IMG/VR virus record: IMGVR_UViG_3300044638_004682
Location: 1 to 24,657 of that record
From: a virus
DNA: 24,657 nucleotides
Strand: one strand, 5' to 3'
Shown here piece after piece: positions 1-4,749 of the stretch (its first letter is position 1; each line of letters opens with the position of its first letter). A program made the position numbers and the translations under genes. The notes beneath the pieces are model-generated. The model was not told the origin of the DNA. It worked only from the letters and a program-made list of their open reading frames with translations, and did no database searches.

Positions 1-95
1 TCTACGCGGAATGCGAGGACTCATGCAGCGCTGTTTATTACAGTGTTAAGTTTTACGCAGATGACGGAAAAACTGTGTGCCGATATTCCGAATGA
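1..95 (+). CDS. Cassette protein, 3' fragment (paralog of the 1527-1709 product)
   Basis: This is the last part of an open frame cut by the window edge; 30 codons remain before a TGA stop at 93-95. The remaining residues, including ECEDSC and KFYADDGKTVCRYSE, match the C-terminal half of the product at 1527-1709 almost residue for residue, with a handful of substitutions. The stop lies eight bases before a complete attC site at 103, so this is the gene of an ordinary one-gene cassette. Function is unknown. The conserved cysteines and the acidic D-D-G stretch are the only visible features. The similarity to the second copy makes it very likely a real coding region. Confidence 0.75.
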   Translation, partial: YAECEDSCSAVYYSVKFYADDGKTVCRYSE

Positions 96-102
96 TCTTT
101 CT

Positions 103-192
103 GCCTAACGTATAAGCTCAGCGATAGCCCACTGCAACTAGCCGAACCATCAGGGGCCAAAGCGGGCTATTCGCTGTAGCGACTGGTTGGGC
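103..192 (+). repeat. attC site 1 (complete, 90 bp)
   Basis: The left core GCCTAAC (103-109) and right core GTTGGGC (186-192) bracket an imperfect palindrome in which CAGCGATAGCCC pairs with GGGCTATTCGCTG, leaving one unpaired T as expected for an extrahelical base. The site is nearly the same as attC 4 at 2000-2088. Recombination would occur between G186 and T187. Confidence 0.9.
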
Positions 193-230
193 TCGGATGC
201 CTTTTAATTTCCGACAAACTCAAAATTACT

Positions 231-917
231 ATGAACGATAAAACTAACGACTTCACCGACTTCCCGAAAATGGCGCGACTCTCACGCGAGTGCATAATCA
301 CTGAGAAAATCGACGGCACAAACGCGCAAATCTATATCGCGCCGCTATCCGCAAATGAACCCATACCCGAACACTCGCTTGGCGTCTTTGACTTTGGCGG
401 GGCGCTGCACTATATGGCCGCCGGTTCCCGCACCCGCTGGATCACTCCGCAGGATGACAACTTCGGCTTTGCTGGTTGGGTCGCTCGCAACTTCGACCAA
501 CTTAAAACGCTCGGCGCTGGGCGTCACTTTGGCGAATGGTGGGGCGCTGGCATTCAGCGGAAATACAACATGGAAGAAAAGCGGTTCAGCCTATTCAACG
601 TGTCGCGCTGGTGCCTACACGGTTCGACGCCTAATAAAATCGACAATGCCGATCCACGGATCGTGAAACTGCAAGACGTGCTACCTCCATGCGTCGGACT
701 GGTTCCGGTCTTGTTTCGTGGTGAGTTCACGACGGGCGCTTGCGAGTCGGCACTCGACCAACTGCGCAGCTTCGGGAGCTTCGCAAAAAGTGGATTCATG
801 AAACCCGAGGGAATCGTCTGCTTCCACCTCGCCGCAAACGCTGGGTTTAAGAAAACACTGGAGCGCGACGAAGCTCCGAAGTCTTCCTGCTTGCCCAACG
901 TTCAAGCTCAGCGATGA
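231..917 (+). CDS. RNA ligase family nucleotidyltransferase (cassette-borne)
   Basis: The 228-residue product carries the signature of covalent nucleotidyltransferases of the Rnl2/RNA_ligase type. Motif I is KIDGTN at residues 26-31, with K26 the expected AMP-accepting lysine. There is an SRTRW stretch near 66-70, a motif III-like GEWWG (101-105), a IIIa-like FSLFNVSRW (119-127), motif IV PEGIV (192-196) and a motif V-like FKKT (206-209). Such enzymes adenylylate themselves with ATP and seal nicks in RNA. The protein stops about 20 residues after motif V, so it is a stand-alone catalytic domain without the C-terminal domain of T4 Rnl2. Its last eight residues, LPNVQAQR, are read from an attC half site. 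The start follows an A-rich leader without a Shine-Dalgarno. The family is clear from the motifs; the biological role (RNA repair, defence or counter-defence) is inference. Confidence 0.85.
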   Translation: MNDKTNDFTDFPKMARLSRECIITEKIDGTNAQIYIAPLSANEPIPEHSLGVFDFGGALHYMAAGSRTRWITPQDDNFGFAGWVARNFDQLKTLGAGRHFGEWWGAGIQRKYNMEEKRFSLFNVSRWCLHGSTPNKIDNADPRIVKLQDVLPPCVGLVPVLFRGEFTTGACESALDQLRSFGSFAKSGFMKPEGIVCFHLAANAGFKKTLERDEAPKSSCLPNVQAQR

Positions 918-928
918 CCACAACACCA
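893..928 (+). repeat. attC half site (left half only)
   Basis: GCCCAAC at 893-899 followed by GTTCAAGCTCAGCGATGACC matches the left arms of the complete sites in this array. No pairing right arm or GTTRRRY core follows before the next gene at 958. The core matches the TTGGGC at the start of this cassette (187-192), so it is the original left half of the RNA ligase cassette's own attC. Confidence 0.75.
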
Positions 929-957
929 GCGACTCCCGAAGCAAAACGAAACGAATT

Positions 958-1227
958 ATGAACCAAATTGAAATGATAGAACGTGTCGGACGCGCTATGC
1001 GTGCGATGAAAAAAGAACCCAAGGCGTTGCTCTTTATTGACGGTAACACGGACTGGACGTGCGATGCGCAGGAAGTCTGCGGAGTGCATGTGTTTCACGG
1101 CGTTGATCTACGGTGTTTTTACGCGGACCATTTTAGCGACGAGTGCCCGTTCGTGCCGCTTGGCGCGACCGATTCCGAGATCGACTTTCGGGACAGGAAA
1201 CGATTCGCGGAGGCTTGGTCTGCCTAA
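958..1227 (+). CDS. Hypothetical cassette protein, 89 aa
   Basis: I do not recognise this family. The product starts MNQIEMIERVGRAMRAMKKE, with a basic amphipathic N-terminal helix, followed by a beta-like hydrophobic stretch (ALLFIDG) and a cysteine-containing middle (C35, C41, C53, C63). The ATG lies directly after an AAACGAATT leader like those of other cassette genes here. The stop TAA is supplied by the left core (GCCTAAC) of the attC at 1222. It shares one cassette with the RNA ligase, because the attC that once separated them has lost its right half. Coding is likely from its position, leader and stop within attC. Confidence 0.7.
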   Translation: MNQIEMIERVGRAMRAMKKEPKALLFIDGNTDWTCDAQEVCGVHVFHGVDLRCFYADHFSDECPFVPLGATDSEIDFRDRKRFAEAWSA

Positions 1228-1317
1228 CGCTTGAGGTGACCTATGGCCGCAAAACATGAAACTAATAAAACAATCAACGGGCCAAGCGCGGACATTAGGT
1301 CTAGCGACTGGTTAGGC
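1222..1317 (+). repeat. attC site 3 (complete, 96 bp)
   Basis: Left core GCCTAAC (1222-1228) and right core GTTAGGC (1311-1317). The arms GACCTATGGCCGC and GCGGACATTAGGTC pair imperfectly with one extra A. The arm sequence differs from the other sites but the outer GCGACTG before the right core is the same. It closes the fused RNA ligase/958-1227 cassette. Confidence 0.88.
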
Positions 1318-1361
1318 TGTATGGTTTTTCCGATGATTGGGTAACGTAAACGAATAACTAA

Positions 1362-1526
1362 ATGACCTGCGAAAAATGCGGTGGATATGTAGAATGGAAG
1401 GGGCCGATGATAAACCTAACGCACACCGAGTGCTCACGCTGTGGAGCCATAAACTGTCAGATTCCTGAGTCGTATGATGAAGACGACACGCTAGAAACAA
1501 ATGGAGATTCTTTTGGGGAATCATAA
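1362..1526 (+). CDS. Small zinc-ribbon-like cassette protein, 54 aa
   Basis: The 54-residue frame begins MTCEKCGGYVEW and contains two cysteine knuckles, C3-x2-C6 and C24-x2-C27, with a further C32. This spacing is typical of a minimal zinc ribbon. The tail is acidic (YDEDD). No catalytic motif is visible, so a metal-binding structural or nucleic-acid/protein-binding role is the most that can be inferred. The start follows the leader TAAACGAATAACTAA. The TAA stop is immediately followed by the ATG of the next gene with no spacer, pointing to translational coupling in a three-gene cassette (1312-2082). Confidence 0.7.
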   Translation: MTCEKCGGYVEWKGPMINLTHTECSRCGAINCQIPESYDEDDTLETNGDSFGES

Positions 1527-1709
1527 ATGAAAATACATACGAACAAACAAGATGCGCTCGCCGCACTAAAAGAATATCCGGACACTGTATCCGCACTAGC
1601 ACAAAGGCTAGGGGTACATGAAGAGTGCGAGGACTCATGTTGCGCCGTTTATGATAGCGTTAAATTTTACGCAGATGACGGCAAAACTGTGTGCCGATAT
1701 TCCGAATAA
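1527..1709 (+). CDS. Hypothetical cassette protein, 60 aa (paralog of the 1-95 fragment)
   Basis: The protein has an N-terminal helical part (residues 1-30, containing ALAALKEYPDTVSALAQRLG) and a C-terminal half with conserved cysteines and KFYADDGKTVCRYSE. The C-terminal half is almost the same as the fragment at 1-95, which supports selection on the protein. Unlike that copy it is not followed by an attC: another gene begins 15 bases after its stop. The ATG abuts the stop of the zinc-ribbon gene. The family is unknown to me. The ALAQRLG segment could be the first helix of a helix-turn-helix, but the fold is too short to claim. Confidence 0.75.
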   Translation: MKIHTNKQDALAALKEYPDTVSALAQRLGVHEECEDSCCAVYDSVKFYADDGKTVCRYSE

Positions 1710-1724
1710 CTAAACGAAAACTTT

Positions 1725-2024
1725 ATGGCTAAATGTAAAACAAGAACCGAATGGCTCGACCTGCTGCATAAATGTCAGAACGGCGACGCCACCTGCATGT
1801 TTGTGCTGGGAGAAATCGAGCGCGAGAACGCACGGCTGCGGGATGCTCTACGCGAGGCACTCGACGGCGCAGCCTACACGGTTAGCGTCGATGCGATTCT
1901 CGACCCTAGCACTCGGCATGTTGGGCTGGAAAGACTCGCTCGTCATCGGTCACTGCTACCGGATGCGGTCGATGTCTGTCCTGATTCCGAATCTTCTCTG
2001 CCTAACGTTCAAGCTCAGCGATAG
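1725..2024 (+). CDS. Small coiled-coil cassette protein, 99 aa
   Basis: The product is a 99-residue, mostly helical protein with a central coiled-coil stretch ERENARLRDALREALD (about residues 32-47). The same signature in variant form occurs in the cassette proteins at 3669 and 3073. The C-terminus reads into the attC and ends with the attC-encoded tail LPNVQAQR. It starts 15 bases after the preceding stop, with the leader TAAACGAAAACTTT and no Shine-Dalgarno. No enzyme motif is visible and function is unknown. It is the third gene of a cassette running from 1312 to 2082. Confidence 0.7.
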   Translation: MAKCKTRTEWLDLLHKCQNGDATCMFVLGEIERENARLRDALREALDGAAYTVSVDAILDPSTRHVGLERLARHRSLLPDAVDVCPDSESSLPNVQAQR

Positions 2025-2088
2025 CCACTGAAACTAAGCAAACCATCAGCGGCGTATGCGGGCTATTCGCTGTAGCGACTGGTTAGGC
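2000..2088 (+). repeat. attC site 4 (complete, 89 bp)
   Basis: Left core GCCTAAC (2000-2006) and right core GTTAGGC (2082-2088). The left arm CAGCGATAGCC pairs with GGGCTATTCGCTG with one unpaired T. It is very similar to attC 1 through both arms. The last 25 bases of the preceding gene lie inside it. Confidence 0.9.
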
Positions 2089-2103
2089 CCTTTTTTAAAA
2101 TCT

Positions 2104-2373
2104 ATGAGCACTACAAATAAACGAATAGCTGAGTTCCGCCGCAAACTGCGCGCTCTAGTAGTTGAATACAATGTCTCCGTAGAAGTTGATACTGATGACG
2201 GTGGATTCCCTGACCACGTGGAGTTCCGATTAAATGGTGATGGCATTAATCACCTGTCGGGGGATTTAGGCGCGTCAACATCCTCGGGGACTTATTGGGA
2301 TTTTGGCGACGGCGGGTCGCAAACACTTGATTCGCTTAAGTCTGATTTGGCTAACGCTCAAGCTCAGCGATGA
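2104..2373 (+). CDS. Hypothetical cassette protein, 89 aa
   Basis: I chose the ATG at 2104, just after the previous attC; an upstream in-frame ATG lies inside that attC and is unlikely. The protein has a basic helical N-terminus (NKRIAEFRRKLRALVVEYN) followed by a Gly/Asp-rich, beta-like part (SVEVDTDDGGFPDHVEFRL and TYWDFGDGGS). It ends LANAQAQR, the attC-encoded tail in a slightly altered form. There is no recognised family. It is the only gene of cassette 2083-2445. Confidence 0.7.
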   Translation: MSTTNKRIAEFRRKLRALVVEYNVSVEVDTDDGGFPDHVEFRLNGDGINHLSGDLGASTSSGTYWDFGDGGSQTLDSLKSDLANAQAQR

Positions 2374-2451
2374 AGAGGAATGGCGCGCCCTGTGCGGCTC
2401 GGAGCACAGGGCTTGACAGTCCTCGGAATTCGCTGTAGCGCTTGGTTAGCC
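2349..2451 (+). repeat. attC site 5 (complete, 103 bp, with a strong tip hairpin)
   Basis: Left core GGCTAAC (2349-2355) pairs with right core GTTAGCC (2445-2451). CAGCGA pairs with TTCGCTG in the arms. The tip holds a perfect 9-bp inverted repeat, GCCCTGTGC (2387-2395) and GCACAGGGC (2404-2412), stronger than in the other sites. The left core does not match the TTAGGC at the start of its own cassette (2083-2088), unlike the other complete cassettes. Confidence 0.85.
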
Positions 2452-2461
2452 TCAGTTGCTT

Positions 2462-2884
2462 TCATTCTATATCGAGCGAATCAAAACAACGCATCATACG
2501 CTCAACTTCTTCTACCGAATAGTTCTCGGCAGATAGCTTCTTGCCTTTGCTATGGAGTATAATCTTTCGCTTCTTCGATTTTAAGTATGCTACCAAAACA
2601 CCGGATAGCGCAGTAGCGACGCCTAGAACAGTAACGCAAACGCCAGAACTTCCAGACGAATCGAAATGACTCCAATGCTTAATTTCAGAAACTAAATCGG
2701 AATCTTTATTTATGAACGACCTCAACTCCTCCAATACTTCAAAATTACCTTTTATCTGCTTTACGCCAAATTCAAGTTCGGGCGGAAGTACATTTAGCAT
2801 TTCTTCCGACTCTCGAAGCAGGGTCTGGATTTCGTGGTCGTTGTTAAGGGCGGCGATTCGATTACTGTTGGTTGGAAAAGTCAC
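2462..2884 (-). CDS. Backward-oriented single-pass membrane protein, 140 aa
   Basis: This is the only cassette gene that faces against the attC direction, which normally implies its own promoter. The GTG at 2884 is the only good start. The N-terminal 75 residues are polar and helical (EIQTLLRESEEMLNVLPPE). One transmembrane segment follows at about residues 80-101 (VCVTVLGVATALSGVLVAYL), then a positive stop KSKKRK. A short C-terminal cytoplasmic domain has a beta strand (KIILHSK) and an acidic helix (SVEEVERMMRCFD). That layout of helix, basic linker, strand and acidic helix recalls, from memory, the effector-associated EACC-type components of conflict systems. The resemblance is one of architecture only, and I regard it as weak. 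It occupies cassette 2446-2986 alone. Confidence 0.75.
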   Translation of the reverse strand: MTFPTNSNRIAALNNDHEIQTLLRESEEMLNVLPPELEFGVKQIKGNFEVLEELRSFINKDSDLVSEIKHWSHFDSSGSSGVCVTVLGVATALSGVLVAYLKSKKRKIILHSKGKKLSAENYSVEEVERMMRCFDSLDIE

Positions 2885-2899
2885 AATGCGTTTCTTTTT

Positions 2900-2992
2900 G
2901 GCTAACGATTAAGCTCAGAGACGACCACTCTCCCCGACACTCGAACAATTTGAGTGCCAAGCGTGGTCGTTCTCTGTAGCGACTGGTTGGGC
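2900..2992 (+). repeat. attC site 6 (complete, 93 bp)
   Basis: Left core GGCTAAC (2900-2906) and right core GTTGGGC (2986-2992). The arms CAGAGACGACCAC and GTGGTCGTTCTCTG pair with one unpaired T. A second small stem, CACTC (2938-2942) with GAGTG (2952-2956), forms the tip. The right arm is identical to that of attC 8. Confidence 0.9.
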
Positions 2993-3027
2993 GGTCGTTG
3001 TATCCCTTCCGAAATAACCAATAAATG

Positions 3028-3048
3028 TACACGTCACTAAAACGTGTA
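3028..3048 (+). promoter_or_regulatory. Perfect 7-bp inverted repeat in a cassette leader
   Basis: TACACGT (3028-3034), a 7-base spacer and ACGTGTA (3042-3048) lie between attC 6 and the gene at 3073, followed by A-rich sequence. The arms are part of a nine-codon mini-frame (3025-3051). It could be an operator for a dimeric regulator or an RNA hairpin affecting translation of the gene at 3073. It is not part of any attC. Confidence 0.35.
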
Positions 3049-3072
3049 TAAAAAACGACAAAAACTAGTCAA

Positions 3073-3399
3073 ATGAACCGCAACGAATATCTAAGCCTAG
3101 CTGGCGAATACTGCATAAAAATGGAGTGGAATCACGACGCGATTCCCGAGCTTGCTGAGTGCCTCGAACGGCACGACAAAAACATAACTCGATTCCTTGA
3201 GGGCGAGAAGATCGCCCGCCAATACGCAATCGACAAAGGCGTCGAGCTTCAGCGCCACAACTTCCTGCTCATGCAGGCGGGCAATGCCCTACGCGATGCA
3301 CTCGCTTTCGAGGGCGTAAAAATAGGCGATTTACCCCGTGAGATAAAAGAATGGGAGGCATTGGTGTCTGCATTGCCCAACGTTCAAGCTGACTCATGA
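3073..3399 (+). CDS. Hypothetical helical cassette protein, 108 aa
   Basis: The product is acidic and helical throughout and begins MNRNEYLSLAGEYCIKMEW. Residues about 67-80 read LMQAGNALRDALAFEG, resembling the ENARLRDAL signature of the cassette proteins at 1725 and 3669. No domain is recognised. It ends LPNVQADS, reading into attC 7, whose left arm differs from the others so that the tail changes from QAQR to QADS. The start follows CAAA without a Shine-Dalgarno. A 7-bp inverted repeat lies 25 bases upstream. It is the single gene of cassette 2987-3459. Confidence 0.72.
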   Translation: MNRNEYLSLAGEYCIKMEWNHDAIPELAECLERHDKNITRFLEGEKIARQYAIDKGVELQRHNFLLMQAGNALRDALAFEGVKIGDLPREIKEWEALVSALPNVQADS

Positions 3400-3465
3400 C
3401 CACTCTACCTGATACACAAACAATTAGCGGGCCAAGCGCATCTTGGCTCCAGCGCCTGGTTGGGC
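3375..3465 (+). repeat. attC site 7 (complete cores, atypical arms, 91 bp)
   Basis: Left core GCCCAAC (3375-3381) and right core GTTGGGC (3459-3465) are intact. The arms pair poorly beyond GCTG/CAGC, and the main hairpin is instead GCCAAG/CTTGGC close to the right core. The site may be chimeric or decaying. Confidence 0.75.
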
Positions 3466-3490
3466 TCGATTGCCCGCTTCCGAAATAACC

Positions 3491-3676
3491 ATGAAACTAA
3501 TACCGGCATCATCTAAGTTACTTCTCCGTCGCTTCGTCCTACTGAGTCCTAGCGATCCCGTTCTATTTTCTGAGCGCACGGGAATTCGCAAACCAATGCT
3601 GCAAATTGCTGGGTGGCGTATAGTACCAGCGTATAACTGCCCCGTTTGGAACCGAGGAAATCCTAACCATGAATAA
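3491..3676 (+). CDS. Possible small basic cassette protein, 61 aa
   Basis: The frame starts at the ATG after TTCCGAAATAACC, a leader also seen upstream of the gene at 3073. A longer reading would begin inside attC 7 and is rejected. The product is basic and Arg/Pro-rich (MKLIPASSKLLLRRFVLLSP) with no recognised domain. It overlaps the next gene by eight bases. Position and leader favour coding, but composition is not distinctive and a non-coding leader cannot be excluded. Confidence 0.45.
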   Translation: MKLIPASSKLLLRRFVLLSPSDPVLFSERTGIRKPMLQIAGWRIVPAYNCPVWNRGNPNHE

Positions 3677-3917
3677 CGAAAACCCATACTACGATTTATA
3701 CGTGAAAGAAACCAAAGCGCACAACGCGTGCGCTCTACGCGAACAGTCGCTCCTCAAGGACGTGGAGTTTGCGGGTAGTGAAATGGAAAGACTTGAACGA
3801 GATAATGCCCGCCTTCGTGAGGCGTGCCACGTATTCCTCGAAGCGCGTAAGCATAACGGATACGGAATGGATGATGCGGAGGTGGCAATCCGTTCCTCTC
3901 TTCTGCCCAACGTCTAA
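3669..3917 (+). CDS. Small coiled-coil cassette protein, 82 aa
   Basis: The product is helical and contains a coiled-coil core EMERLERDNARLREACHVFL (about residues 37-56). This is the same ER-(E/D)-NARLR-(D/E)-A signature as in the 1725-2024 product, though the rest of the two proteins differs. The C-terminus LPNV and the stop TAA lie in the left arm of attC 8. The ATG overlaps the end of the small frame before it, consistent with translational coupling. Function is unknown. Confidence 0.7.
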   Translation: MNNENPYYDLYVKETKAHNACALREQSLLKDVEFAGSEMERLERDNARLREACHVFLEARKHNGYGMDDAEVAIRSSLLPNV

Positions 3918-3998
3918 GCTCAGAGGCGACCACTTCTCCCTGATACTCGAACAATTTGAGTGCCAAGCGTGGTCGTTCTCTGTAGCGACTGGTTAGAC
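3905..3998 (+). repeat. attC site 8 (complete, 94 bp)
   Basis: Left core GCCCAAC (3905-3911) and right core GTTAGAC (3992-3998). The arms CAGAGGCGACCAC and GTGGTCGTTCTCTG pair with an unpaired T. From the tip stem to the right core it is identical to attC 6. The unusual right core GTTAGAC belongs to the next cassette, whose own left core at 4363 is the matching GTCTAAC. Confidence 0.9.
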
Positions 3999-4056
3999 AT
4001 CTGAGTCTTGGGTTTCCGAAGATCGTGCATTGATAAAAACTAAACGAATACTGAAA

Positions 4057-4368
4057 ATGAAAACAGTCAGCGCTACTCTAATGGTAACCTACAAGGGCGA
4101 CATATCCGCAAAATTGAAATCCTGCGGGACTAAATGTCCGTTTCGCGTAAATTCACTCGGGGATACCGAGCAACTTGTGGCAGCAGAAAACCCGAAGTGG
4201 GGGGCTAGTGAACAGGCGTTCATGCTGCAATACTTAGGTGACCTGATATTAGCGGATTGCAGGGAGAACGGGGAAGTTTTGTGCCATAGCTGGATAGTAT
4301 CGAAGGATTCCGATGGAGTGCAGCAGATAGCAATACCGCTTCCGCACGCCGATTCCGAAACTGTCTAA
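4057..4368 (+). CDS. Hypothetical cassette protein, 103 aa
   Basis: I chose the ATG at 4057, which follows TAAACGAATACTGAAA, a near copy of the leader before the gene at 1362. A TTG at 4030 would add nine residues. The protein looks like a compact mixed alpha/beta domain (MKTVSATLMVTYKGDIS, then SWIVSKDSDGVQQIAIPLP). It has cysteines at residues 23 and 27 (CGTKC) and later at 67 and 75. No family is recognised. The stop TAA is part of the left core GTCTAAC of a truncated attC. It is the last cassette gene before the phage region. Confidence 0.7.
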   Translation: MKTVSATLMVTYKGDISAKLKSCGTKCPFRVNSLGDTEQLVAAENPKWGASEQAFMLQYLGDLILADCRENGEVLCHSWIVSKDSDGVQQIAIPLPHADSETV

Positions 4369-4380
4369 CGTTGTGTAGTC
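4363..4380 (+). repeat. Truncated last attC (left core only)
   Basis: GTCTAAC (4363-4369) matches the TTAGAC that begins this cassette (3993-3998), so it is the genuine left core of its attC. After AACGTT the sequence departs from all other sites in the window, and no GTTRRRY right core or GTAGCGACTG arm occurs before the phage genes. The array therefore ends inside an attC. Confidence 0.7.
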
Positions 4381-4524
4381 GTAACTTCTTCCAGATAGGG
4401 CGGTCTTACGCACCATAAACCGTAAGAAAGTCAGGCTTTCGCGGCGTGGATTAGGTCGGCTTAAAGCCTGCTTTTGCTTACCATTTTCCACTAGCACAAG
4501 ACCCCATAAGCACTGTAAAAAACC
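4381..4524. other. Junction spacer between cassette array and phage late region
   Basis: No gene is supported here. Two inverted repeats are visible: TCTTACG (4404-4410) with CGTAAGA (4421-4427), and CAGGCTTT (4432-4439) with AAAGCCTG (4463-4470), the second followed by CTTTTGCTT on the plus strand. They may be terminator-like or part of a phage attachment region. No duplicate core can be checked because the other end of the element is outside the window. Confidence 0.4.
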
Positions 4525-4551
4525 AAAGCCCCACCGTAACAAGTGGGCTTT
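4525..4551 (-). terminator. Intrinsic terminator of the phage late operon (probably bidirectional)
   Basis: AAAGCCCCAC (4525-4534) pairs with GTGGGCTTT (4543-4551) with one bulged C and an 8-base loop. On the minus strand the stem is followed by GGTTTTTT, directly after the stop of the last phage gene. On the plus strand it is followed by TTTATT, so it could also stop transcription from the cassette array. Confidence 0.75.
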
Positions 4552-4749
4552 TTATTGGCCCAGTCCGGCAGGCAGCGAAATCGGCCCGCACTTCTGGCAG
4601 GCGAGGGCGACGAGCTTGTGGGCGGAGTAGCCAGCGAGGCCGGACTCCCTGCACGTTGGGCAGCGGACAAGCTGCGACGGCTGCCAGTCGATGAGCGCGT
4701 AGGCCCTGAGATCGGCGGGATGCACGCTGTCGCGGTCTGGCAGGCTCAT
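4552..4749 (-). CDS. Small zinc-knuckle protein, last gene of the phage late operon, 65 aa
   Basis: The product has paired cysteine motifs C30-x2-C33 (CPTC) and C51-x2-C54 (CQKC), the spacing of a zinc ribbon, and otherwise low-complexity flanks. Its ATG overlaps the stop of the upstream membrane protein gene (ATGA), so it is translated with the lysis-like block. A terminator follows the TAA directly. Function is unknown. Small zinc-binding proteins of this kind are often found at the ends of phage operons, and a regulatory or host-modifying role is only a guess. Confidence 0.7.
   Translation of the reverse strand: MSLPDRDSVHPADLRAYALIDWQPSQLVRCPTCRESGLAGYSAHKLVALACQKCGPISLPAGLGQ

Noticed and set aside
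345-527. Minus-strand frames within the RNA ligase gene
   Set aside because: They overlap the motif-bearing ligase frame and have no independent support.
2381-2412. Strong hairpin as a transcription terminator
   Set aside because: It lies at the tip of attC 5 between paired arms and cores and has no following T-run, so it belongs to the recombination site.
2885-2990. Minus-strand promoter for the reverse cassette gene inside attC 6
   Set aside because: Hexamers such as TTGTTC and CTTAAT can be picked out, but spacing and match are too weak to list as a promoter.
3424-3687. Minus-strand 87-residue frame across attC 7
   Set aside because: It runs through a recombination site and two plus-strand starts with characteristic leaders; it is a shadow frame.
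1-4000. CRISPR array suggested by the repeated motifs
   Set aside because: Repeats are about 90-100 bp palindromes with variable centres and are separated by coding sequences of several hundred bases, which fits attC sites and not CRISPR.
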